The notes under the pieces were generated by a model. The model ran no database searches, was not told the DNA's origin, and was given only the letters and a program-made list of their open reading frames with translations. Below are positions 46,657 through 58,010 of a stretch of DNA of 64,000 nucleotides, one piece after another; position 1 is the first letter of the stretch; each line of letters begins with the position of its first letter. The position numbers and the translations under genes are program-made. This DNA comes from Lates calcarifer (taxonomy: Eukaryota; Chordata; Actinopteri; Centropomidae): NCBI RefSeq assembly GCF_001640805.2, contig NC_066849.1, positions 25,108,250 to 25,172,249 on the forward strand, read 5' to 3'.

Positions 46657-46693
46657 CATGGAGAGAGAGAGAGAGAGGGAGGGAGAGAGAAAT
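46657..46693 (+). repeat. (GA)n tract
   Basis: GA units with GGGAGG interruptions. Confidence 0.85.
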
Positions 46694-46999
46694 GAGGAAG
46701 AGGGCCGGGGCCTCTCATAATACAGTATGATTTATGAGGGTCTGGGAAGGAACATTTACAACACATCCACCTCACACACCGAGAGAAAAGGACCTGAGGC
46801 TTTAAAGGCCTGGCAGACATTCAGCCTTTCATCCATTCTCTCTCTTCTCCTCTTCTTTACGTCTCTGTCTTCCTGACGCCGAGTCCCAGTGACAAAAGAC
46901 ATATTTACATTGGCATTTGGCTCACAAACATAAACAGCATCGACTGCCATCGAGACCTTCTGCACTTACGGTAACTTTACTTTACTCGCTGTCGACTAA

Positions 47000-47160
47000 T
47001 ATCACGTCAGAGGGCTTAGGCAATGAAATCCTCACCCCCCACAGAAAACGGCTTGCAAGAGAGCAATGCCAGAGTGATTAATGGAGTGTTAATGAAATGG
47101 CCCTTCAGTCTGATTATCAGGCTATATCTTGGTCAGGTCCTCGCTGACAAAAGTGTGATT
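47000..47160. promoter_or_regulatory. candidate regulatory element
   Basis: Unique sequence with GTGATTAATGG and GTTAATGAAATGG, plus TCTGATTATCAGG. The clustering of ATTA cores in complex sequence is typical of developmental enhancers, but there is no direct proof. Confidence 0.22.
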
Positions 47161-50100
47161 TAATGTGAGAAGTCAACAAGTCCACGGCTCTCTTTAAAAA
47201 GCTCCGGGCTCTGAACTGTGCTTGTATTCTCTCACCCCTCTGTGTTCTTGTTTTCTTTGTTGAGTGAGTGAATCATCCTCTCCAGCCTCAGTCTCGTCCA
47301 GATCAATGACGATCTCCACATGGGTCCTCACAGACCTCCCCGCTCTTCCTCCTCGCTCTGCCATTGCCATGGAGACTCTAGCGAGCGGCCTCGCTACATG
47401 GCGGGACTTGTCAGGGACACGCAGTGCTTCCCAGTGGTCCCGCAGGCACACATGGATACATACACTGACAGTTCTTCCATTAAGGAGATGAAGGAAATAG
47501 ATTCCCCTTTCCCCCTGACTGTCCAGCTCATTGCCTCCTCTGCTTTCACCCAGTTCCTCATCCACATCTTTACAGTTCAACAGTTATGTTCTTGTCTCTC
47601 TGAAACGTCCCATGTTCCTGACAGTTTTCTATTCCCCCAGTGTCTGGTGGGTAACAGGTTTCAGACAAGTTCATACAGTGACAGGGAAGTCCAGAGGGAA
47701 ACAGGCCCAACAGAGCACATACAGCACAGTAAGCTGAGAAGGAGGAGTGCAATAATAAGCCACTGTGACGAGGCACTGGGGAAAATAACACAAGTAAATC
47801 GAGTAAACAAAGGTCAGTGAGTAATAATTAATGCTCAGCTGATCTCGCAACTGTTGTAGCCTCTTTAAATTCAACTGCACAAAGGACTGGAGGTAATTAA
47901 TAATGGGGTGAAGTGAATCCAGCACATTTCAGATGTGTATGTTTTCATGAAGCTAAACTCCTCCAGTGAAAGCTGTTTCCTCGAAATGATCATCAGTTTC
48001 TGTCTGGTAAATGACAAAATGTAAAGTTTACTTTGAGTAAATCATGACTCTTTTTCTCCACAAGTTTATTTACACAGCAGAGGTTATACACAAAGGGAAT
48101 TATATAATGCATTAAGAACATTAAACAGGAAAGGCAGCGAAAAACACTGAAGCAGAAATGATAGAAACCATTTTGAGTGTGTGCCAAAGGTTCAGTTAAA
48201 AGCAACAGAGAGCAGAACAGTTTTTAACCATTCAAAAAGGCATCACATGATCATCACATGATCATCACCCACATGATCGACCACACACTTCCTCAGCTGG
48301 AGACTTTTCTCTTTACACTTTATAATTTTCTAGCAACCATTAGAAGAAGGTACAACATGTGTTCCTGTTTACCTCTTTAAGAACTCCCCCCTAGAATAAA
48401 ACACACTGGATCTAGTTGGGATATAAATATTAATTATTTTTTGACCTCCTCTTTTATATTTTTTTTATCCCTTTAGTAATGGACAATCCCAGAAAATGTG
48501 AAAGTGATCCCTCATTCCAGACTTCCTCCACGACTCAACTGTCGAGGCGCCTTTATTAAACACTGACATTTAAAACATTTAAAACTTCCAATTAAATTAT
48601 TTCCAGGAATCACTTTATGGCGAACAGCATGTAAATCATCCCACAACTTGTTCCCAACTGACTCTGACATGTAAAGTATCTTCCTGTGTGTCATGGTACC
48701 TCACCTGGTTCCTGACTCAGTCTTTACACCTGCTTCCCATCAACTCATCACCAGATTATTACAGCTCTCTCTGTGGTAGCTCTGCTCTCAGCCACCCAGT
48801 TCTCTGCTCTCGTGAATTGCTCTCATGCTTTTGCTAACTGTTGTCAGTTGTCTGATACGAGGATCATTTACTCTTCGTGGTAAGGCTGTCCTCCCCGAAT
48901 CCTCTGACTCCATTACCCACACAAGAAAATACTGTTCATTCATTCATTCATTCAAAATTTGACTATTGGGAATATTATTCCCGCCCACCCCTGTTGACAT
49001 TTAGTCCCGTCCAAGTCACACGATGAGTAGTGTATCTGAATTCCCATCCCATGGGAATCTTATGGGAATTACATGACCCACAGAATTCTTGAAAAATGTC
49101 AGCTCCTCCAGCTAAAACCAAAACCAAACATGGCTGCTTGTCATTTATTTCTGATGTGTATCTACCAAAGTAAAAGTTCTCTGTAGCTAATCACGTAACA
49201 TCACTGACAAGATCAGCGTGCTGCAGTTTGCGCCTCTTTTGCCTGAACAATTATCTCGCCTCTTTGGTCCACCGAGAAGAAGACACACACCAAGCCCAGA
49301 CATGACAGCGTAGCGTGTGTGTTTGTTGGCGCATAAATTTGTTGTGACAGTTAGTTACTCAGAGCTCTGTGACCCAGTCACCCAGCAGACAGAAGGGAGC
49401 ATCCACCCAGCGTTAACTGGTGCATCTACATCCACCAAACACGCTGCTGTTTCTGTAACATGATTTGACCTGAGAGAGAAACTACTTCTCCGCTGGAGAA
49501 AGACGGAGATAAATGGAAAGAAAAACGGCGGGGGGAAAAAAAACCCTTTGACAGACATCCTCAGAGACAAGCAGAGCGCAGAGTTAAACATTAGCAGTCC
49601 AAACAATACGATGAACAACTCTCACTTGATAAATAAAACATTTCCATTAATGCTGATCTCCAGAAGGCTCGACGGGCCAGGGTGAGAAACGACAAGTGCA
49701 CTGCAGCAGAATGCATTTCTCAGTGTCTGCAAGCAGTGTGTGTGTGTTAGTGTATACAGTATGTATGTGTGTTTGCCAGCTCTTTCTTCCCACGACAGAG
49801 TAATTTACTAATTCTCAGAGGATGGGGGATATAAACTGTTTTTTTTTACGACTATCACAAACCCCTAGCTATTAAAAGTGCGGGTTTTTTTCCTGTCAGT
49901 ATTCAGTTGAATTGCGTTGCATGAAAATGCATCAGCTGTCAGTCAATCAGGATATTTGGCACCAGAATATCCATCCAGAGCTGTGTACAAATAGACCAAC
50001 AGAAATAACCAAAGCAAACGAGAAGCTGCAGAGATTATTCCAGCCCATCGAGCTGCGCTGGTAAATAAAACCTAAGGAAGCCTATAAAACCAATTACTTT

Positions 50101-51144
50101 TAATGTCATGGAATGTATTCTCCCCGGAACTTTTGATATGTTATGCATCAGTATTTAAACTGGGCCAAACCCACACAGTCCAGGAAATGGTTAAATAAAG
50201 AAAAATAGATATTTCCAGCTCTCAGTCCGGTTGACTTTGTCATCAGAATCACAGCAGGAGTTATTTTCTTGTCTGATTGTCGGATGAATGGAGTGAGAGA
50301 TATTTACAAATTGGTGTCCCTCGTTAAAATTTTTCCCTGTCATTATTATTAGAATTGTTCTAAATTGTTGACCAGGCTTTGAGTTTTTGAGGAAAGATAT
50401 TTCTTTAAGCCTTCAAGCTTGGAACAGGTGCTTTTTTAATGTTGTTGTTTTAATATTGAAGGTGTCCTGTGTTGTCTGCTACCAGGACATTGGCAGTGGA
50501 TCCTTTTGGGTCCTGTGGGCTTTGGGGTGGGGTCTCCATGGATCTGGTGTATATGTGTGTATATTTAGATGTGTGCAGGTTATGTGAATGCATCAGAGAT
50601 ATTTCAGTTTGGACCAAAGGACCAAAGGACATCAGCCCCACCCTCTACAAACCAGTGAGCACAGACAAGTGCAGACATCTCGAGGTAAGAAACACAGCAT
50701 AGTTCAGATGTTTAAAACGACCTCTGATTACACTTTAATGACAACAAACCTCTTGTGTCTGTGTGAAATGTTGTTTCTCATCAGCAAAGGAAGAAGTAGT
50801 CTGTTGCTATAGTGCTGCAAAACCTCCTGGGGGAGGAGGTCGGGGTTGATTGCTGGGTCAAGAGAGTCCAGAGTGAGACTTTGACGCAGACACAGATTAA
50901 TGTTCACATTCCATTTCCCCCTAACAGTCACCAGTGGTTTACTTTGAAACAAGGTCACAGTCTTTTCTTAACCTCAACTATGTAATCTCTGAGTACAAAT
51001 CCAATCAAACTTTACCCACAGCCGCGGTAAATATGTCATTCCTGACCAGACTGAACTGGTACAGGCCCGGGAACACAAACGGCGAGGAAGCCCCTGATCC
51101 ACAGTCTCTGTTTGAAGTGACTGAAATGACCGGACAAACAAATA

Positions 51145-51335
51145 AGCACAAAGATGCACAACACTACAACAAAGAAGAGACACAAATGGACCATAAAGAA
51201 ACAAAAGGATTCAAAAACAACCGCAGAGGTGTAAAACAGCTGCAGAGATACAAATCGACAACAGAGAAACACAACATGACCACAAACAGACACAAAACTA
51301 CCATAACCGTAACAGCACAACAAGACAAAGAATAA
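51145..51335 (+). repeat. degenerate ACACAAA/ACCACAAA tandem repeat
   Basis: Roughly 20 bp units of the form 'gacacaaa..accataaa' repeated with many changes. From memory this matches a widespread fish minisatellite-like sequence. Both strands stay open here (e.g. HNMTTNRHKTT in +), which is a compositional effect and not a gene. Confidence 0.55.
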
Positions 51336-51596
51336 CCATGAAGTGCACTTGATGGTGTTTTCATCACTTACAGTGAGATGCTGGTTACTGGAACAGGTTT
51401 CAGAGACTTTGTGACCTGTGCAGTCAGAGCTGATTGGCTGTGGTGTCGGTCTGTGGTCAGGAGTTAACTGAGATACACTGAGCAGAAACCAGCTTCAGAG
51501 AAACAACAGAGATCATGGAGCTGAACGTGTCGCTGTGCTGAAACGTGCCTTCACATCAAGACATGTGCATGATGAAACACTCCACACTCTACACTC

Positions 51597-51623
51597 CACA
51601 CACACACACACACACACACACAC
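51597..51623 (+). repeat. (CA)n microsatellite
   Basis: About 13 CA units. Confidence 0.95.
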
Positions 51624-52564
51624 CAGCTCCACCACAATGAAATTACTGCCTTTATCGGGGTGTAATCACTGTTATTGTGCTGTCTCCCCTTGCACTGTCA
51701 CACAGCCAGGGGAAATGGCTGCAGGTCTATTTTCAGACCTCCTGCTGATGGCAGTTCTCAGGTTAGACCCCTGTTTTTGTACAATTATAAGACCCCCTCA
51801 GAAATACGGTGCTATCTCAGCTAGAAAAATGCCGATATGTGAAGCTAGGACTGAGGTTGTTATGTTGTTAGATTCAGATTTAGCTCCTTAAAATCAAAAC
51901 CTATAAGATGAGGATCTTTTTGGCTTCTTCATACTGCGTCTCTCAGCTTTTGTCCTGCCGTTGGTAAAGGTTATTGTCTTCACTTTAGAGGCAGAACGCT
52001 GAAGGATGAGTTTATTTTCCAAGGCAAAGGTTTCTTTTGGGAGGGACGTGGGCTGCAGTTTATTTGAAATGTAGATTCTCAGCCGTGTCTGTTGCGCTTT
52101 CATCCTGTCCATGAAAAATGCATGCTGTGATCTCATTATCCTGCTCTCCTGTTGGAACGCTACATAAAATCAATCCGGGGCAGAGGAGGGGTGAGAACAC
52201 CACAGATTCTTCTTCTCTTTTCACAATGGGTGAGAAGAGGCCCTACAAGTGGGAGGAGAAGTGTAGAGGAGTGTGTGAGAATCTGCACGTGTGTGTGTAA
52301 AAAGCATTAAACTGGTGGTTGGCTTGATTTAGCACATTAACTGCATGATTTCCTACCTTTCAGGCAGCTGCTCTTTTACATTCATTTCAGTCTGCTTGAG
52401 ATAGGAAATCCATAATAACAAGCAATTTGATATATTTATTCTAGAAAGTTATTTTTTCTGTGTGTGGTTGTGCAAAAAATGTGCTACACATTCCAAAATC
52501 TAATGGAGGTCATTGAAAAATTGTTCAACACTACAGCATAACTTCCTTTATATGGAACTTCTGA

Positions 52565-53025
52565 GCAGCGGTGGAAGAATATCTAGATACACAGTGTAAA
52601 AATACTCCATTGTAAAAGTGCAAGTGCTGCATTAAAAATAAATATAATCAGTAAAATATATTTAAAGTATCAAATTTAAAAGGATTCAACGAAGAACAAA
52701 TACATCATTGTACAATATTTATTTATGTTTTAATGCTTAAATGGCATTTTACTTTTGAAGGTGGTGAGTACTGGGCTAATTTGAATTTTTTCTATTCATT
52801 CAATCCATGAAAAAGCGAGCAAGATTATCATGTGTCTTGTATGAAGCAATCTGAATGTGTGTCAGATAAATGACATAAAAAGTGCAATATTCTGAAATGT
52901 CGTTAAATAGAAGTATGAAGTAGCATAAAACAGAAATACTCAAGTTTTTCAGGATTTTATTTCTGTATAGTGCTTGAATAAATGTACCTGGTCACATTTA
53001 ATCACTGTAACTGATTTTCAGGAAC
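52565..53025 (+). repeat. AAGTA-type dispersed repeat
   Basis: Blocks GCGGTGGAAGAATATCTAGA, AAAATACTCCATTGTAAAAG, AAGTAGCATAAAACAGAAAT and ATGTACCTGGTCACATTTAA are those of the repeat at 8650-9235. The two copies share the 'agtgca/agcataaaa.agaaatact' core. Confidence 0.7.
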
Positions 53026-54633
53026 ATTAAAAAAGTGACAATTCGTAATTTTATGGGGTATTATGTGGATAGAAATATGGATTATTTCTTTAACCAATGG
53101 AGAGAAAGTCACTGGTTCCAATCAAGAAATAGTCAGGTACATAAATCATGGAAAACCACAAGTTGTTTCTGTTACAGTGGTTTTAACATGGATTAAATAA
53201 ACAAGAGCAGAGCTGCAGTAAAGAGAAGAAGTGGCGTCAAACTCGGAGCGTGGTGGGGGGAGGTCCTGATTTGTAATCAGCCACTGATGCACCACCAGGA
53301 GCAGTGGTGGTGAGGTGGAATTGAAGAATCCTGAAGAGACATTTCATTTGTTACTGTGGACTGTAAAACTACAACAGAACACATTCACAAGAAAAAGAAA
53401 TCCTCACGTCTGACTTGCAGGACACAGGACCATTTTTCAAACTTTATTGTTGTGGATCAACATTTGCTCTGTAACAGTTACAGTTAATGTAACATCATCA
53501 ACATACTAGTTTAAAAAATAAACAATATTGGTTGTTGGGAAACAGCAGGACACGGACCATGACCACCCACGTAGAAGCTGCGTGCTTTGATGACCGATCC
53601 ATTCACCCTGATCTCCTGCCTTCTCCCACACGTTTCGTGAAGACATAATGTCACATGAGAGGGGGCGGTAATTAATCTCAAGGAAAAAGTTGATATAGGT
53701 TGTTTTAACAAGAAATACAGTTTAAGTTTTCTGGCAATGAAACACTCAACCTCATAAAAAAATAAGGAGCTCTCTTTGCTCTGAGACGCTGGGGGCGTGT
53801 CCACTGAAGGCGCTAAAACCACGCCCACTCTGCACAGTGATAGTTAGCATCCTGCGAGCACCCTGTTAGCGCCACAGCTTGAAAAATAGATTCTAACAGC
53901 CTTGGAGCTGTACAGACGTTCAGAGTCAAGTTTGAAGCAACGGCCAGTTGCTCATTCAAAACTGATGGTGAATTCCCATCATCTCCGATAAAAGTTTGGG
54001 GCGGTCGCTGCAGAGACGGGAGTTGGTGGTGTGATCCTCAGCGCTCCTTCACTGTGGCTCTTCACAAACTGAAACCACCTTCTCTTAATGACTTTCAAAG
54101 TTAAACAAGGCGACGACCGAGCTGCTCTGCAAACTCTGGCATCCAGAGAAGATGCGTTAACGGGATGACGGCATAGCTAGCTAGCAAAATCTACAATAAC
54201 TTGCAGTCGAGCAGGAGAAGCACTGATGCTAACGCAGCACTGTTCTTTATAACGGTCACAGTCTTAGTCGCAGGGTTATGATGAGTGGTGGCTCCACCAC
54301 CGTTTCAGACCCGCCCATAAAATCCAGACTGAAACTGATGTAAAACTGTTTACATGGTGCAGTAACACACAGTTCACAGTCTTTATTCATCCTCTAAAAA
54401 ACTATTTTCAAACATATATAATGTTTTTAGAGACAAATTCCTGAATTTGCTTTACACAGACTTTACTGAGTTTTGTATTGTTCCTTAAGCTGCATGTGTT
54501 GTTAGTGCACACACTTGTCTGTCAGTGTAGGAGGAAGATAAAAATATCACTGCTTATCTTCGTCTCCCAGGAGAAAACTCACCTGTCGTCTTTATTTCAG
54601 TACAACAGCTTTTTTGTTTAGTTTTTTTCTCTC

Positions 54634-54654
54634 CTCTCTCTCTCTCTCTCTCTC
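54634..54654 (+). repeat. (CT)n microsatellite
   Basis: About ten CT units. Confidence 0.9.
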
Positions 54655-55429
54655 ACCACCGGACGTTCTCTTTGCTAAATTGGCAGCAGGTGGGGAGAGA
54701 TACATGTAGCTGCAATTTAACCAATTACAGTAATGATGGGTGAGGGCTGTGTCTCATTTCCCACTGTAATGGGCTAAAGTGAGCACACCTCACCAAACAC
54801 ACTGCATACCAATAGCACACCTGAAATTCAGCAGCAGCTCCATATGTATGTGTGTGTGTGTGGGTGTGTGTTTGTGTTGTAGGAACCCCCCCCGTTTATT
54901 CCAGCTGTGGTTGCCATAGGAACCACTGGCCAAAGGCTAAAGTGAGCTGTGCCCTTGGCCGGCTCGGAGATTAATGGCCCGTTCAGTCCACTACAGTTCG
55001 ATTGATGTCCTCTTCTTCCTTCACGTCAATATAAGCACGGCTGTCTTTACCGTCCTCACTGTTAGATTAATGTAGCCTTCAGCTCCTGGTATCACCAGCA
55101 AGGATCTGAGCTCTGCTGCAGTGAAGTGCTGGCCAAAAAAAAAAGAAGAGCAAACATATCTTTTCTGCTGAGACTTTTTCAGTTTTGTGATTTTCTGAGT
55201 CTGCACTGCTTCCAGTATAAACTACTGCAGCAATCAAAATGGAAGTATTACCTCCATACCCACACTGAAAAACCTATTTTCTCGGTCATCTCCTCCATGT
55301 CCCCAGTGAGGCCTGCAATCTCAGGGTTATTATTCATCTTGAACTAATTAAACCAGCTGAACTTTTACCACAGATGTGATCACTCGATCATGATAGAATC
55401 AAAATGGCACATACATATATACATACACT

Positions 55430-55900
55430 ATGTAACAATATAAAAATCTCACGATACGATAATACCTCAATAGCAAGTCCACGATACGATATTTATTGTG
55501 ATATTTTTTTTTTTTTTTTTAAAGGCAAATGAAACTTGGGGGGGAAAATCAGTTTATTGAACAAAGAACAAGGCATTAATTTATTTTAAAAACAATCTAA
55601 TTTCATGACATGGGGAAACTGAAATGCTTCCATGTGTCAGATCTAAAAGACGCTGGAGAATCCACAGTTTCAAAGGCTTCATCTTTCTCTCCTGCTCTGT
55701 TTTCCCTCACCTCCATCACCAGCGTCAAAGGATGATGGTCTCTGTAGATCTCATTTCTTTAGTTCTACTGCACCACGACTGTAACAAAAGTACAGTTTTG
55801 CCCAGAGGACCTATTATTTGTTACTGGTACTGAGACACTTTTGTTCTTGCGATACAGAAATGAAATTGACAACACTGTTACATCCCCAGTATTTACAAAA
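55430..55900. repeat. CACGATACGATA-type dispersed repeat
   Basis: The sequence 'ctcacgatacgataatacctc..ccacgatacgatatttattgtgat' resembles the end of a common fish DNA-transposon derivative. Internal borders unclear; class uncertain. Confidence 0.4.
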
Positions 55901-57060
55901 TATACAGTTTTCACAGTATCACCGTTCCATATTTCTGTGTCACAAAATGAGATGGCAGATGTTTGCATTGCTGTTTTGGTCTTTCAGAAACTTTACGTCC
56001 CTAATATACATGTTCATAGATTTCTGTAGTTACTATAATGAAACATAAAGCTTTATATTCTACCTTATACCAGGACATCCTCATGCTTGAGGACCTGATA
56101 AATAACATAGCAACATAGCACTCTAACTCTGCTGCACTGCTGCAGTGTTGTACTGTTTCTATCCCAGGCTGCCTGTACTGACTTACATTGACTTTGTCTT
56201 TGCTGTAATCTCATTGGGATAATGGACTGTGCAGAATACTTTAAGTCTATTTTCAACCCAAGGCTTATTCAATCATTTTGCCCTGTAACTTGGTTAAGAG
56301 AGATTTGTTACCATTATCATTATGGATCACTATCAATGGGATTAAACGCACAAAAGGTGTACCCAGATAAACTGATTCAACAAGACACTGAGTGATGTTT
56401 ATGTGGAAACTGTTTAATGAAGGAGAGGAAATTGATCTCCGACATAAACATGAAAAAAGGCTGACGTTGCCGAGACTCAGACACAGGTGGGGGGGGGGTT
56501 AACTCTGAGCACCCCGGCTGTAAATCCACAATCTTTTTTTCTGGTGTCACGAAGCCACTTCATGTGAAAGGCGACACCGCTGTCGCCTCCTCCCTGCACG
56601 CTCCGACTATTGAACTGCCCACAGGAAATGTCAGGTGATGCATGTTAACTCGCTGGCATTTTAATATACAACAGGTCTGAAGAGGATCGTGGTTCGTCAC
56701 TTTCCAAGTCCCCAGAATGAGATATATACAGTATGCACCATTGCTACAGTATGTAATATTATAATCGCTATAATTGCGGTGTGCAGGAAGTCCTCCAAAA
56801 CATCACTAATATGCTCTGTGAAACCACTGATAATGATATTTGTAATGATGATAATGCGTGTGAGCATACATTCAAACAAAGGGTGTAATTTGGAGATGAG
56901 AGGACATGTAGCATGGACTAATAATGATGAGATAATTGGATGATTCATAATTACAATGAGTCTAATTTTCATTGTTGTATGAAAGGAGGCCGTCGTTTCG
57001 TCTAGTCTAGGTGGTTGAATCCGGTTTGCGTTTGGCGGATTCCTCTGTGTAACTGAGCTA

Positions 57061-57190
57061 TCTGCTCTCAACCAGGCACCTTGTGCAGGCTGCCGTAATT
57101 TTCTGTCGGATTGTTTGACTAATTAAATTGGCCACGCTGTCTGTCGGCAGCGACAGGCAAAGATCAAAGCCCCAAGGCTCAGAACATGGA
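57061..57190. promoter_or_regulatory. candidate regulatory element
   Basis: Unique, non-repetitive sequence with ACTAATTAAATTGG (homeodomain type), GCCACGCTGTCTG, and AAAGATCAAAG (TCF/LEF type, 57158-57168). Only motif density and sequence complexity support it. Confidence 0.25.
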
Positions 57191-57867
57191 GTGCAGACAC
57201 AAAACTCCAACGTAAACTGACTTCTGGATACAGAGGAGTGAAAGAAAGCTGATACGATGGGGGGGGGGGGCAAGCGGAAATTAAATTAGGAAGATGCTGC
57301 ACTGACGAGGCACTTTGTTGAAATAGAATAAGGCGGAAAAGAGACTGGTGAGGTGGGAGACATTTAATAACACATCACCCAACAACAGAGAGAATACATC
57401 ATTTAAAAAAAACACACAAGTGATAATATTACAAGTGGCTCTCAGAGGTGGGATTTATTATTACATGCTGAGAGTGAGAATAAAAATAATGGAGCAACAA
57501 ACTAACAAAAAGACCAGTGGGCCTCAGCTATGAAATCAGTGTGACATTAGTCTAAAGAGGCTGATCACATGGGTAATGATGGCGAAGGGAAGACTACGCA
57601 TTGTCGAAGACCAAGCACACCCCCTCGGTGGCAAATCTACATTCCCTCATGTCCAAATCTGATTGAGTATCTGTGAGATTTTACTTTTCCCCTGCAGTTT
57701 ATATAGTAGCAATGTACAAACTGTCAAGGTCCCAGATGAGGCCTCTCTGTGGCAAAACAGATTAAAGATTAAATCATACTGCTTTGTGTCCATCAACCCC
57801 TGCAGCTCTGTGGACCGAACACATCCAGAATGTCCAAAGACATTTTAACTCTGAACACAGCAAATTA

Positions 57868-58010
57868 AGTCATTTTATATGCAGATGACACCATTTTGTT
57901 GTTTGACAATATCTGTTTCAGACATTTTTCCACTTTATTTGGTCATATATTAAATTACACAAGGAACTGGCCTAATTCTGTGATACTTCTATATACAAAT
58001 ATGGGCCATA
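57868..58010 (+). pseudogene. non-LTR retrotransposon reverse-transcriptase relic
   Basis: The + strand frame from 57868 reads VILYADDTILLFDN, the catalytic YADD motif of reverse transcriptase. About 20 codons later come FGHILNYTRNWPNS, resembling the 'FsGYKINWxKS' block that follows YADD in fish L1-like elements. An in-frame TAA lies just upstream and no longer frame exists, so it is a small dead fragment. Confidence 0.5.

Noticed and set aside
47194..47925. Open frames up to 166 codons on both strands
   Set aside because: No domain, no plausible exon borders, and mutual overlap in opposite strands.
51145..51335. Charged, Lys/Thr/His-rich frame that might look like a nuclear protein
   Set aside because: The underlying DNA is a degenerate ACACAAA-type tandem repeat and the opposite strand is equally open.
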